Below are positions 1 to 10,100 of a DNA stretch of 53,740 nucleotides, one piece after another. The notes below the pieces were generated by a model, which did not search any database, had not been told where the DNA came from, and saw nothing but the letters and a program-made list of their open reading frames with translations. The stretch lies in the NCBI GenBank assembly GCA_021732415.1, contig JAKFVC010000161.1, forward strand, positions 1 to 53,740, written 5' to 3'. The translations under genes and the position numbers were made by a program. Source of the stretch: Planctomycetaceae bacterium. Its GTDB lineage: Bacteria > Planctomycetota > Planctomycetia > Planctomycetales > Planctomycetaceae. Each line of letters begins with the position of its first letter. The first letter of the stretch is position 1.

Positions 1-36
1 CGACCCCTCTCCCCGGAGTACCAGGGCGAGGGGAGC
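1..36. repeat. Dispersed 'ctcccctcgccctgg' repeat, copy at left edge
   Basis: The first bases read as a GC-rich palindrome-like element. Its reverse complement contains cgctcccctcgccctgg, which recurs at about 36256-36274, and a one-mismatch version occurs in opposite orientation at the right edge (53719-53740). The copy is probably truncated by the window boundary. Confidence 0.6.
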
Positions 37-81
37 GAAGTCACTCGAAGATTGCAGAGTCTGACTTCGCATGACGATTCA

Positions 82-945
82 TCACTTCTTCAGCGCATTC
101 TCGACGAACTCAGCCAACGCTTTGGTTCCCGGATCCTCGGGGAGCCCCAGATCGTTGTTGATCTTGCTATGCGTCGTCTCTTTGCCGCTGTACAACGTCG
201 CCGGCACTCCGGCTTCCTTCAAGGCATTGGCGAGACGTACGGCTTGTGCCGTCGTGTCGGGATGGCCGGATACGTGGAGGATCAAGAACGGCGAAATCCC
301 TTTGCCCTTGGCAACGTGCGTCACCGCCGAAAAGTCCTTATGCTTTGCGGGACTGTTACCGAACTTTTCCCGATGACCAAACTTGGAGGGGGGCAGATTG
401 TGGGTGCGCCAGCGGGTCTCGGCGACTTCGATGATGGCTGGCACGTCGTAGGTGTCTCCATCGACCGGAACGCAGCCCTTAATGATCGCCAGTGACAAGC
501 CTTCGGCCTTCAGATAACGCTCATCAACACAAATCAGCGCGGCCAATTGAGCTCCCGCGGAATGACCTCCGACGATGATTCGTTCGGGATCGCCGCCGTA
601 TTCTGCAATATGGTCGTGGACCCAGTGAATCGATTTCGCGATGTCTTGAAAGATCGTCTCCATCTCCACTTTGGGCAGCAACCGATAGTTCGTGGAAACA
701 AACACGAAGCCCTTATCGACAAAAAACTTCGGCTTGAGTTGAACGTCAGACTTGTCTCCCGCCTGCCAGCCACCCCCATGAATCCAGAAGACCACCGGCA
801 GCTTCTTGGCACCCTTCGGCGAATAGACATCCAGCACCTGCCGCTCGAGAGCCGGCGTGGCGTAGGGGATGTCGCGTTTGACTTCCTGAGCCTGAACTTC
901 AGACAGCAGAGCGAGGACAGCGAACAGACACGCGAAGCGCTTCAT
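82..945 (-). CDS. Secreted alpha/beta-hydrolase (esterase/lipase-like, BD-FAE type)
   Basis: The 287-residue protein begins with a Sec signal peptide ([19 protein letters not shown]), so it should act in the periplasm or outside the cell on an ester substrate that cannot be named from sequence. It has the family's HGGGW oxyanion-hole motif at residues 56-60 and a GGHSAG nucleophile elbow with Ser129. Asp230 and His259 are well placed to complete the triad. The reading frame extends 109 codons upstream, but that part runs through an intergenic palindrome (1046-1115). ATG 945 is preceded by a good ribosome-binding site (aaggataa) and places the signal peptide at the N terminus, so I chose it. 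It is divergent from the DUF2306 gene. The fold is secure; the substrate is not. Confidence 0.88.
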   Translation of the reverse strand: MKRFACLFAVLALLSEVQAQEVKRDIPYATPALERQVLDVYSPKGAKKLPVVFWIHGGGWQAGDKSDVQLKPKFFVDKGFVFVSTNYRLLPKVEMETIFQDIAKSIHWVHDHIAEYGGDPERIIVGGHSAGAQLAALICVDERYLKAEGLSLAIIKGCVPVDGDTYDVPAIIEVAETRWRTHNLPPSKFGHREKFGNSPAKHKDFSAVTHVAKGKGISPFLILHVSGHPDTTAQAVRLANALKEAGVPATLYSGKETTHSKINNDLGLPEDPGTKALAEFVENALKK

Positions 946-1045
946 GGTAGTTATCCTTAGCTGGAGATGCGTCGCCGAGGCCGGAGGTTCCGGCTGGCGT
1001 GTCCCCATGATAACCGTGTGCGCGCTTGTCGACGAGCGTGAGCCG

Positions 1046-1115
1046 CCGTAGCCCGACTCTCTGAGTCGGGTGCATTGAGAGCCAAAATCACCCGACTCGG
1101 AGAGTCGGGCTACGG
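1046..1115. repeat. Inverted repeat, family A (gtagcccgactctctgagtcggg)
   Basis: Two arms, ccgtagcccgactctctgag and its near-perfect complement ending ggctacgg, flank a loop of roughly 15-20 nt. A related element with three arms lies at 26071-26168. It sits in the 312-nt gap between two divergent genes, in which I see nothing else I can name. Confidence 0.85.
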
Positions 1116-1257
1116 AATTCGAATTCCTGCATCTGTCCAGCAACCGCGAGATCGCCGTGTTATAGTGAGAAGCTGGCGACTCTATTCGCCATCTGGAAGT
1201 CATTTCCCATCGATTCCACAAATCTGAACATTGCCGATTCGAACTGATCTCCGCGCC

Positions 1258-1935
1258 ATGCAGCAGAATCACTCCACATTACTGCGTGTGTTGACACTGG
1301 TGGCCGGTCTGCTGGTCCTCAAGGTCACTACCGAAGTGATCGTGGGCTATCGCAATTACTTCCCACCCAATTTCGATTCGGATTTCTTAACGGGTCGGCA
1401 GTCCTATTTCTTCGGCCGTTATCAGTGGGCGTTCTATATCCACATTGCCACAGGCCCCTGCGCCATCCTGTTGGGAATGATCCTGATCAGCGAACGATTC
1501 CGACTGCGGTTTCCGAAATGGCATCGGTTCCTGGGGAAAATCCAGGTCTTTTCCATCTTGTTCCTGGTAACTCCCAGCGGCTTGTGGATGGCCAATTACG
1601 CCGCGTCGGGCCCGATCGGTGGACTGGGTTTGGCCACCCTGGCGATCCTCACGGCCACCTGTGTGGCACTCGGCTGGAGGGCGGCAGTCCAGAGGCGATT
1701 TGCCGATCATCGCCGCTGGATGTGGCGCTGCTTTCTCTTATTATGTTCGGCGGTCGTGCTGAGGGTGATCGGCGGATTCGCAACGGTCACCGGCATCCAC
1801 GCCCTCTGGTTTGATCCTCTGGCGAACTGGATCAGTTGGCTGGTGCCGTTGACGGTATTTGAATTGTACAGCTTAAGAAACCGACTGTTCGTACGCAGGT
1901 CATCGACAGCGGCGATATCCATTCGTAGTTCCTGA
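1258..1935 (+). CDS. DUF2306 family membrane protein
   Basis: The 225-residue integral membrane protein has several hydrophobic segments (about residues 10-28, 60-80, 95-115, 125-145, 165-185 and 195-212). It carries the DUF2306 pattern: an aromatic-His-Ile segment ([15 protein letters not shown]), an Arg-rich loop ([15 protein letters not shown]) and a later [10 protein letters not shown] motif. The function of the family is not established. The frame opens at a TTG at 1231, but ATG 1258 gives a conventional N terminus just ahead of the first membrane segment, so I prefer it; neither has a strong ribosome-binding site. It is followed by convergent DUF1559 genes. Confidence 0.75.
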   Translation: MQQNHSTLLRVLTLVAGLLVLKVTTEVIVGYRNYFPPNFDSDFLTGRQSYFFGRYQWAFYIHIATGPCAILLGMILISERFRLRFPKWHRFLGKIQVFSILFLVTPSGLWMANYAASGPIGGLGLATLAILTATCVALGWRAAVQRRFADHRRWMWRCFLLLCSAVVLRVIGGFATVTGIHALWFDPLANWISWLVPLTVFELYSLRNRLFVRRSSTAAISIRSS

Positions 1936-2026
1936 GCGTGCGGGATTCGGAACCGGATCGCAGCCAGCGACCTATTGGCAATGTGGTCTACCCTACGCAA
2001 TTACGGCCGATATGAATCACGGACCT

Positions 2027-2788
2027 TTAGAAGTCATCACACAACACGTCGCCCCCTGCCGCAGAAATCAAATATCGCAGCGTATCTGGGGCTATCTTGG
2101 ATGAAATGAATCGCACTTTGCCGTCGGCGAGCAATGCGTGTACTCCGCCGGAATGCGGCAAATGGGCGTCCTGTCCGAATTTCAACACGACACTTTCACC
2201 AGCATCCAGCGGCGACATCCAGTGAACGGCATGGTTGTCCGGTACTTCCATCACCAGGATGGTATTTCTCCGGCCATCGGTGATCTGCGAAAGCGTCCTG
2301 GAAACGCCAACTCGGATGCAAGTACCCGGGTTCACAATTGCCGAATAGTTCGTATTCGTGTAAGGCCCATGGGACGAACACGCGTAGGCCCGCACGGGCG
2401 TCGCGTACGCATTCGCGTTTGCCGGATCATTCCACGGCTTCGACAGGTCGATCGTCTGGTACAGCGCAAGTTCATCCAGATACGGCAGAATCAACGTCCG
2501 CCAACTGTGCAATGGCTCGCCGTTCGCATCGACTGTATAGGCCGGGGGCAAGACCTTGAATGCTTCATGGTACATGTGCAATGCCCGCCCGATTGCCTCG
2601 AGATTGTTTTTACAATGTGAACGGTGTGCCCCCTCCCTGAACTGCTGAATTTGGACCACCACCATGTAGATCACCAGCACGGCCATCGCCATGCCCGTCA
2701 TGAGCGGGACAATCTCATATTTGCGGACTTTTTTCGGCCTTGAGGGCTCATCGGGAGCCTCCAAAAGGGTATCGGGCGTGTCACTCAT
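2027..2788 (-). CDS. DUF1559 protein without prepilin signal (tandem copy 1)
   Basis: The 253-residue protein is last in a row of four paralogues read right to left. A Pro/Lys-rich N-terminal tail (about 28 residues) is followed by one membrane segment, then CKNNLEAIGRALHMYHE. The C-terminal H-X9-DG motif typical of planctomycete DUF1559 proteins is present (HSGGVHALLADG). The prepilin peptidase motif (FTLIELLV) seen in the DUF1559 proteins at 21610 and 41734 is missing, so the protein should stay as a single-pass membrane protein. It is the most diverged of the four: VQIQQFREGAHRSHC replaces the usual LLPAVRQAREAARRSQC. Its upstream leader matches that of the next copy, evidence of segmental duplication. 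Confidence 0.88.
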   Translation of the reverse strand: MSDTPDTLLEAPDEPSRPKKVRKYEIVPLMTGMAMAVLVIYMVVVQIQQFREGAHRSHCKNNLEAIGRALHMYHEAFKVLPPAYTVDANGEPLHSWRTLILPYLDELALYQTIDLSKPWNDPANANAYATPVRAYACSSHGPYTNTNYSAIVNPGTCIRVGVSRTLSQITDGRRNTILVMEVPDNHAVHWMSPLDAGESVVLKFGQDAHLPHSGGVHALLADGKVRFISSKIAPDTLRYLISAAGGDVLCDDF

Positions 2789-2871
2789 GAGATCGATTCC
2801 AAGGCCAATGTGTCGTGCTAGTTCGATGGTGATTGATCAATTCGAACGAATGAATATTGCATCAAGGCACT

Positions 2872-3633
2872 TCAAAACTCCCCGACTGTCTCGTTTCCGG
2901 ACGCGGACATCAGAGCCCGGCGGGTATCGGCTGCTAAATTTACCGAAAGAAATCGCATCGTTCCGTCACCGAACAGTGCATGCATCCCCCCAACGTGATC
3001 GAGTTTTGCTTCCTTTCCGATACTCAACACTGGATTCTCGTCAGCATCTTGTGGCGACATCCAGTGGACTGCGCGATCCTGGGGCACTTCGATTGCCTGC
3101 AACGTATTGCTGCGTCCGTCGGTGATGTCGGAATATCGCCGGGGAGCGCCAGGGCGAATGATGCTGTTCGGCGTGACGACTGCCAGGTAGGTGGTATGGG
3201 TGGCGGGAACTTGCGAGGACGGACATTCATAAACCGAGACCCTGGTCGCGTACGCTTTCGCATTCACCGGGTCGTCCCACGGTTTCGACATGTCGATGGT
3301 ATTGTACAGGGCGAATTGGTCGAGAAAGGGCAGAATCATCGTCCGCCAACTATGCAGTGGCCTGCCATTCTTATCGGGCATGTACGCCGGAGGCAGGGCA
3401 CCGTAAGTGTCATGGTAATTTTGTAATGCCATCCCAATTTGCTTGAGATTGTTTTTGCATTGCGAACGCCGAGCCGCTTCTCGATTCTGCCGCACGGCGG
3501 GGAAGCTCATCGCCCACAACGTCGTGACGATTCCCAGTGCAAACAGCACCTGGACAATCCGATATGTCCAGCTCGTCTTTGGTGCGGACGGAGGGGCGAG
3601 TGAGTCCAAGTCACTATCGGGCGTGTCGCTCAT
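2872..3633 (-). CDS. DUF1559 protein without prepilin signal (tandem copy 2)
   Basis: The 253-residue paralogue has the same plan: a short acidic tail (MSDTPDSDLDSLAPP), one membrane segment (about residues 24-45), FPAVRQNREAARRSQCKNNL, and the H-X9-DG motif (HVGGMHALFGDG). The frame runs 13 codons further upstream, but MSDTP at 3633 matches the starts of the neighbouring copies and lies beside the conserved leader catgagatcgattccaagg (as seen on the + strand), so I start there. It lacks a prepilin cleavage site. The gaps to its neighbours are 83 and about 80 nt, so cotranscription is plausible. Function unknown. Confidence 0.88.
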   Translation of the reverse strand: MSDTPDSDLDSLAPPSAPKTSWTYRIVQVLFALGIVTTLWAMSFPAVRQNREAARRSQCKNNLKQIGMALQNYHDTYGALPPAYMPDKNGRPLHSWRTMILPFLDQFALYNTIDMSKPWDDPVNAKAYATRVSVYECPSSQVPATHTTYLAVVTPNSIIRPGAPRRYSDITDGRSNTLQAIEVPQDRAVHWMSPQDADENPVLSIGKEAKLDHVGGMHALFGDGTMRFLSVNLAADTRRALMSASGNETVGEF

Positions 3634-3713
3634 GAGATCGATTCCAAGGCCAACGTTTCGTGCTGTTTCCATCCCGGCTGATTAATTCGAACCGGCCAAT
3701 TGCATCCAGGCAC

Positions 3714-4469
3714 TCAAAACTCCCCAACCGTCTCGTTTCCCGTCGCTGACATCAGCGCCCGGCGAGTCTCTGCCGGCAAGTTCACGGACAGGAATCGAAC
3801 GGATCCGTCACCCAGCAGTGCATGAACGCCGCCTGAATGGTCCAGTTTTGTTTCTGGTCCGAAATTCAAGACCAGACTCTCGTCGGCGTCTTGTGGCGAC
3901 ATCCAGTGGACCGCGCGATTCGCAGGTACTTCGATCACGAACATGGTGTTGCTCAATCCGTCCGTGATCTCGGACATTTTGCGACCTTCAACCGGGCGCA
4001 TGGCGCTATTCGATGTCACAATCGCCAGATACGAGGTCTGGGCCGCTGAAAACTTGGGAGAAGGGCATTGATATACGGGTATCGCAGTCACGCAGGCCTT
4101 GGCGTTCGCTGGATCATTCCAGGGCTTGGACAGGTTAATGGTGTTGTAGAGTGGCGCCTGATCGATATACGGTAAAATCAACGTTCGCCAACTGTGCAGC
4201 GGTTTGCCGTTCTCATCTACGGTGTAAGCCGGCGGAAATTGACCATGCGCTTCATGGTAGTTGTGCAAGGCCAGTCCGATTTGCTTCAGGTTATTCTTAC
4301 ATTGCGATCGGCGTGATGCTCCGCGGGGCTGTCGTACGGCGGGCAACAAAAACGCCACCAACACTACAACGGTTCCGAGAGCTAAGATCGCGTCCCAAAT
4401 TGACAAGCTCCTTTTCTTTTTGGAAAGATCGCCGAGAGAGTGCACGATGTTATCCGGTGTGTCGGTCAT
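3714..4469 (-). CDS. DUF1559 protein without prepilin signal (tandem copy 3)
   Basis: This is a 251-residue paralogue. Its N-terminal tail ends KKKRSLS, followed by a hydrophobic segment and LLPAVRQPRGASRRSQCKNN, the remnant of a pseudopilin helix without the Gly-Phe-Thr-Leu-Ile-Glu cleavage region. H-X9-DG is intact (HSGGVHALLGDG), and the C terminus SATGNETVGEF nearly matches copy 2. The start at MTDTPDN (4469) has gggag about 10 nt upstream and aligns with the other copies; the frame itself opens nine codons earlier. Function unknown. Confidence 0.88.
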   Translation of the reverse strand: MTDTPDNIVHSLGDLSKKKRSLSIWDAILALGTVVVLVAFLLPAVRQPRGASRRSQCKNNLKQIGLALHNYHEAHGQFPPAYTVDENGKPLHSWRTLILPYIDQAPLYNTINLSKPWNDPANAKACVTAIPVYQCPSPKFSAAQTSYLAIVTSNSAMRPVEGRKMSEITDGLSNTMFVIEVPANRAVHWMSPQDADESLVLNFGPETKLDHSGGVHALLGDGSVRFLSVNLPAETRRALMSATGNETVGEF

Positions 4470-4513
4470 GAGGCGGAATCTCCCGGTGCTACACACAAGA
4501 TCTTGAGGCGTGT

Positions 4514-4577
4514 CGCCACGCTCGCCAGAGCGTGGGAATCTATGGTAAATCGCCCACGTTCTGGCGAACGTGGCTAC
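4514..4577. repeat. Inverted repeat between tandem DUF1559 copies (gccacgctcgccagagcgtgg)
   Basis: The arms gccacgctcgccagagcgtg (4515 onward) and cccacgttctggcgaacgtg (4554 onward) are complementary with two paired changes that preserve pairing. Each arm is itself a small palindrome around cgccag. It lies in the gap between copies 3 and 4. Confidence 0.8.
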
Positions 4578-4582
4578 GGCTG

Positions 4583-5344
4583 CTAATAGTCCCCAATGAC
4601 TTCGCCTCCTGCGACCGAAATGAGGGCTCGACGGACATCAGGCTTCATTTCCGCGGAAATAAAACGAACGACTCCGTCGCAGAAGAGTGCATGGACGCCA
4701 CCAACATGATCCAGTTTTGTTTCTGGTCCGATTCCCAGGACAAGATCCTCGTCGGCATCGAGCGGCGACATCCAGTGGACGGCGTGCTCGACGGGGACTT
4801 CGATCACCATCATCGTATTTCCCGGACCGTCGGATATTTCTCGTAGCTGTCGGCCTTCGGTTGGACGCAGGCAACTGTTCGATGTCACGATCGCCAGATA
4901 GGTTGTGTTTGTTTCCGACAATTTGGATGACGGGCACTGGTAAGCCCCGATCCGAGTTGCGAAGGCTTTCGCATTGGCCGGGTCATCCCAGGGTTTCGAC
5001 AAATCGAAGGTCTCGTAAAGTGATGCTTGATCGAGAAATGGCAGGATCAAAGTCCGCCAACTGTGTAGCCGCTTGCCATCCGCATCGACTATGTAAGCCG
5101 GAGGGAAGGCATTGTAAGTGTCATGATAGTTGTGTAATGCCAGCCCGATTTGCTTGAGATTGTTTTTGCACTGCGACCGGCGTGCAGGTTCTCGAGCCTG
5201 TCGTACGGCCGGCAACAGTAGCGCGCCCATCACCGCGATGATGCTGAGAATTGCCAGCACCTGGAAGAGCGGGAACTTCCAGCTCTTCTTCTGCTTGGAC
5301 GGATCGCCAAGCGAGTCCAGGATGTGATTGGGCGTGTCGCTCAT
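4583..5344 (-). CDS. DUF1559 protein without prepilin signal (tandem copy 4, first in order)
   Basis: The 253-residue protein is the promoter-proximal member of the four-gene row. Its tail is MSDTPNHILDSLGDPSKQKK. The membrane segment covers about residues 24-45 and is followed by LLPAVRQAREPARRSQCKNN. The C-terminal H-X9-DG motif is intact (HVGGVHALFCDG). In ordinary planctomycete DUF1559 proteins the region before the helix is a type IV prepilin leader; here it is a charged tail with no cleavage motif. All four copies share the context LHSWRT and a single internal Cys-Pro/Ser site (QCPSS here). Function unknown. Confidence 0.88.
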   Translation of the reverse strand: MSDTPNHILDSLGDPSKQKKSWKFPLFQVLAILSIIAVMGALLLPAVRQAREPARRSQCKNNLKQIGLALHNYHDTYNAFPPAYIVDADGKRLHSWRTLILPFLDQASLYETFDLSKPWDDPANAKAFATRIGAYQCPSSKLSETNTTYLAIVTSNSCLRPTEGRQLREISDGPGNTMMVIEVPVEHAVHWMSPLDADEDLVLGIGPETKLDHVGGVHALFCDGVVRFISAEMKPDVRRALISVAGGEVIGDY

Positions 5345-5552
5345 GAGGCGGACTCTTGGTTCAACGAGTGGAGTGTGGACGCGATTGCGATCGACGAGGT
5401 GTTACGAATTGATTTTATGCGTCCACTGAAGATAAGAACATGCCAAACGCTGTTTCCGCATTTTTAATGCAGGATTACTCATCCCGAAACGCATCAGGCA
5501 ATTGGGTGATATCTCTTGTTCGCAATTATCCCGGAGGGATTAAAGAGAGTAG

Positions 5553-5735
5553 CCGGTGGTTGAGCGCAGCGACACCACCGGAATGCGTATCATCAAGGAA
5601 TTTCGACCCTGGAGGGGTCGCAGAACAACCTTTCTGCGACCCCTCCAGGGTCGAAAACACGAAATGCCACCATCCGGTGGTGTCGCTGCGCTCAACCACC
5701 GGCCACCCTCTGCGACCCCTCCGGGGTCAAGAAAT
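5553..5735. repeat. Nested palindromic repeat (ccggtggttgagcgcagcg / gaccctggaggggtcgcag)
   Basis: Outer arms at 5553-5581 and 5674-5702 (ccggtggttgagcgcagcga and its complement) enclose an inner hairpin at about 5600-5655 (gaccctggaggggtcgcag and complement). A further half-arm, ctctgcgacccctccggggtc, follows at about 5707-5728. Each arm has internal dyad symmetry (ccggtgg...ccaccgg). The structure is non-coding. Confidence 0.85.
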
Positions 5736-7114
5736 GACATCTCAACTTTTGGTCAATTCAATTATTTGGACAAGACAATTCATGTGTCACTCCTTACCGC
5801 GAAAGAGCTAGTTCAATCCATTCGCAAGACTCGAACAATTTGCAAGGACACTACGAGTAGTGTACGCCATCTCGAATTGCTCAGAGTCGACCTGCAAAGT
5901 CCGCCGTTCGAGCGCTCAGCGAGCGAAACTGACCTCCCCGGCGCGGGACAAGGTGCAACCAGAAAACAGCAGATCATTCTGCTGCGGTGACGCGTAACAG
6001 GTCCAACAGCGATCCTCTGCCAGAAGTCGTCGACCATGTTCGTCAGGCACATTGTGATGATGTCCGCTGGCCGCAGAGCCAGACGCCGGGTCGTTCTCCA
6101 GTCGTGCCATTTCTGACGTCGACAACGGCCCGCGAGGCCCCATTGGTGGCACTTCTGAAACAGTTGTGCGTGATCCGCAAGCGTGATGCCCAAACGCACC
6201 CAAGGTAAATCCCTCCTGTCTTGAAAGTCGATTTCTTCGCGCTTGCGAACGGTTCTACGACGTCCTATAACGGTTGCGTAGACCTGAACATCGACGGACA
6301 TTCCTGGAAAACGAGTTGCGTCAACTGGGAAAGCTTTTCGCAAAAGGCGAGAAATACGTCGGTGTACACTGGGTGTGCAGGTTGCCTTAGATTCCAAAGA
6401 GTGGGGGCGGTGAGTTCTTGCCTCATTGGACCGGATCAGTCGAAAGGGTCTTGCCGCGCAATGCTGTCGGTTCGCCGACGAGCTGTGGGAGCTGATTCGG
6501 GCGTGCGGTAAGGGCTGCGTCAAATCTGTCTGCGAGGGATTGTGACGCGTGATTAGGACTCTATAGCAACTGTTGACGCGTTGACAACTTAAGTGCTTCT
6601 GGGACGCAATCGGGCCGATTGCAGTCAGCTTGACGGAGTGTCGTCAGTTCGGGTCTCTGGACCGCGAGCTGACCTGACGCTAAGCGTTGTATTAGGGCTC
6701 GTCTGAGCCTTAGTGTCGCGCCTTAGTGTTGTTTCGTTGAGTGGATTGAAATGCATCAACTATGTGGGCGACTGTCTGCCCAGTTCAAGGTGCTCACAGC
6801 CATTTGCGAGATCTGACATTCGCTCTATCACTGCACTGATCACGAGACATTTTCCGCGGTTACCACGTGTCCTGGCGTGTGTGTCCGGATGTGTCATCCC
6901 GTGTTGTGTCTCCCCGTCGTTCGGATCTGCCCGAGAGTGGATCTGGCTTTCCCTCAGTCGTTCGCACGTGGGGGCTGATCCCCCTTCCTGAAGACGTCTG
7001 GCACTCTGTCGGACAGGCCACTCGTTATTTGACCAACAGATTGATTCTGCGTGGAAGTTCCCTGCCTGGCTGGGATTTTCAAACCAACATCCTTGATAGA
7101 CTCGAGACGATAAT
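5736..7114. other. Long region without a convincing gene, upstream of the giant protein
   Basis: About 1.38 kb holds no gene I can support. A 236-codon minus-strand open frame at 5813-6523 has no recognisable motif, unusual composition (rich in Arg, Ser, His and Cys) and no clear ribosome-binding site. Short plus-strand frames are equally featureless. Toward the 3' end there is a TTGACA-like hexamer near 6579 and a duplicated ccttagtgt word near 6710-6728, neither strong enough to call a promoter. The stretch may be a long leader or regulatory region for the giant gene, or decayed sequence. Confidence 0.4.
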
Positions 7115-10100
7115 ATGCTGCTCACATCATGGCTTTCGGCGTTCAAAACTCTGGGTTCCTGGAATCGGCCGGTTCGGCGGGCACGGAAAGTGAATCTGGC
7201 GTCGGGGCTGATGGAGCACCTGGAGGACCGGTGCCTGCTGTCTTCATTCTATGTGGCACTGTCTGGTGACGACGCCAATGACGGTTCGGCTGGTACACCC
7301 TATAGAACTGTCCAAAAGGCGATCGATGCGGCGGCGGCCGCGAATGACGGCGACGATTTCGTGAAGGTTGCGGCGGGAACGTACAATACGCTGGCGGATA
7401 TCGGATGGACGGTCGCGGACTCTACGAACATCACGAATCTGTCGATTACCGGCGGCTGGGATCCGACGTTCTCGACAAGCACACCGCTGTCGACGATCTG
7501 GGCACCCGGTGCCTATCTGAACGCTCCGACAACGGGTTCGCAGGGCGATATTAATCTCATTGATGCCAATACGACGATCGATAACTTCTACTTCGCGTTC
7601 GATGGTGATGGTGTCGGCGGGACCGGTGGAACCCGTATCAGCGGCGGCCTCGTTGTCCAAAACACGGGGATTACGATCAGCAATAATGCGATCGAAGTCG
7701 GCAGCAAGGCAGCCGCCCCCACCAGTCCACGGTCGACTGGTATCCAGACCTCGGGTGCTGATACTTCGAACTTATTGATCAGCGGCAATACTTTTACCGC
7801 CGAGGGTGTGATTCAGGCGCAGGGGATCTTCTTGAATCCAGGCGTCGGTACCAACACCCAGATCACGGGAAATACGTTCTCTGGGTCACGGTTTGCCGGG
7901 GTGGTCACCATTAAAGAACGAGGTGACGTCGCGGTTACTAACAACGTCTTCACATCCGTTACCGGATTCCAGACGATTGATGTCCGCACGGCAAACAGTG
8001 CCACACCGATTACCAACTTGTCGATTACCGGCAACACGCTCGATGGTGGTGGGACTGGTCTCGGTATCCACATCGGTGATGGGACGGGGACTCAAGCCAT
8101 TACTGGCTTCGTGATCTCCAACAATGTCATTACGAACCACGGGGCGACGGGATATGGGATCTACATCGGTCCGGGTACGACTCAAGCTGGCGCCATTAGC
8201 GGTACGATTTCGTTCAATTCGATTACGGAAGTCGGGACCGGCATTAACCTGACGACACTCGGAGCCGGCAGCGACACGATCGATGCCAGCCGCAACTGGT
8301 GGGGAGATGTGTCGGGTCCCACGCTGGCTGCCAACGCCGGTGGTCTGGGGTCTAAGATCACGGGCACTCCCAGCATCAAGTTCGCTCCCTGGCTGATCTA
8401 CAGCCCCGATACCAATCCCGCTGTGGCTGGTGTGCAACTGCCGACGACCGTCACGGTTACTCCCGGGAGCGACACCAGCGCGGCCGATAACGACTTCACC
8501 CGATTGCAGAATGCGATTGGAGCCGCGACGACAGGGCAGACGATCGACATCAAGGGGCTCTATAACTGGAACTCGACGAACTCCGGTGCCGCTTATCTGG
8601 CGAGTCTCAACACCAGTGCATTGGGTGATATTCGGGGCTTAGCGCTTCCCGGAGGCGCTGACAACCTGACCATCACGAGTTCTGATTCTTCCGCTCACAT
8701 CATTGGGCAGGGGGATCTCCTCGACGGCAACTATGACTCGTTCCTCTTTAATGCAGGCGGGACGGTCGCGGTCAATGCGAATCTCACCGTTGAAAAGCTG
8801 AACATCGACGACTTCGAGAATGCCGTCGCATTTGATTGGGACGGTGCCGTCGGTCCGATCAATGGTACCAAGATTCAGAACAACCAGATTACCATCGGAG
8901 GCGACAACGAAGGGACGCAGAACATCGCGTTCTACTTCACTGCCGGCACGAATCAGCACATTACGGGTAATACCGTCACTTTCCAGGCGGACGGAGCTCT
9001 GGGCACCGCCGGCCGGTCCTATGGCTTCCAGAACGACACGATCGGCGGTACTGCGTACGACGGCCTGCTGATCGACAGCAACACGTTCCAGATCGCCGGC
9101 ACGGCCAATGGCGAAATCGTCACGGGTGTGCGGGAAAATTCGCACAATGATGATAATGCCTCCGACATTTCGATTACTCAGAATCAATTCCTGGGAATTC
9201 AGGGCGTTCGGGATTTCGATCGTGGTTTGATGTTGACGTCGCAGACAACCGGCTTGATCGTTGACGGCAACATCTTCACTGATGTGGATGATGTGTTCTT
9301 CGCTCGTGATGCCGGCGGCGGAACTGATCCTGGAGATCGGTTTACGTTCACGAATAACGTCCTGACCCGAGTGGGCGGGGCCGATGGAATCTTCTTGCGG
9401 AATGTCACGACCGATGCGACTCCGACGCATGTGGTCGTCAACTGGAATATCAACAATACTGTGGACGGCTTCACCAGCGTCCGTGGACTCAATGAATTGT
9501 CGGTGAATGCCGCCGCTACCAGTCGCCCCTTGACTGGTGCCTCGGATCTGAACAGCGTCAATGCGATCGGTGCGAAGGCCGCCGTCTATGTCGACGACAA
9601 TTCTGTTGGCGCGGCGCGTTTTAGCGATCCAGATGGCATCGGCACGGGAGTCGGACCGATTGCGTTCGGCTTCAACGCGTTCGGCACCATCACCGCAGGT
9701 ATCGCCGCGGTTGATTTAGGCGGCACCGTGAATGTCTCGGCAGGCACCTATAAGGAAAATCCGACGGTCAATCGCGCGATGACGATCTCTGGACCGAACA
9801 CAGGGATCAGCGGTGCGGGCGCTCGTGGTGCGGAAGCACATGTCATAACGAACTCGACGAGCGGCTTCCAGAATGCAGTGTTCACGGTAACAGTAAACAA
9901 TGTGACGGTTCAAGGTTTGGAAATCGACGGCAATGATCCGCTGGTGACGAACTTCACCTTGACTAGCGGTGCGGATACTAACGCCTCGTACGCCGTGCTG
10001 ACTACCACCAACTCCGTCACCGGAGGCCTGATCGTTCGCGATAACATCGCCGAAAATGTCTTTATCGGTGTTCGCGGAGACGGACCGTCCCAAAACAACT

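Noticed and set aside
5813-6523. 236-codon open frame on the minus strand
   Set aside because: No motif, poor composition, no ribosome-binding site and no family resemblance; left as unsupported.
6570-6610. Possible sigma-70 promoter (TTGACA-like near 6579)
   Set aside because: No convincing -10 box at the right distance, and it is over 500 nt from the giant gene's start.
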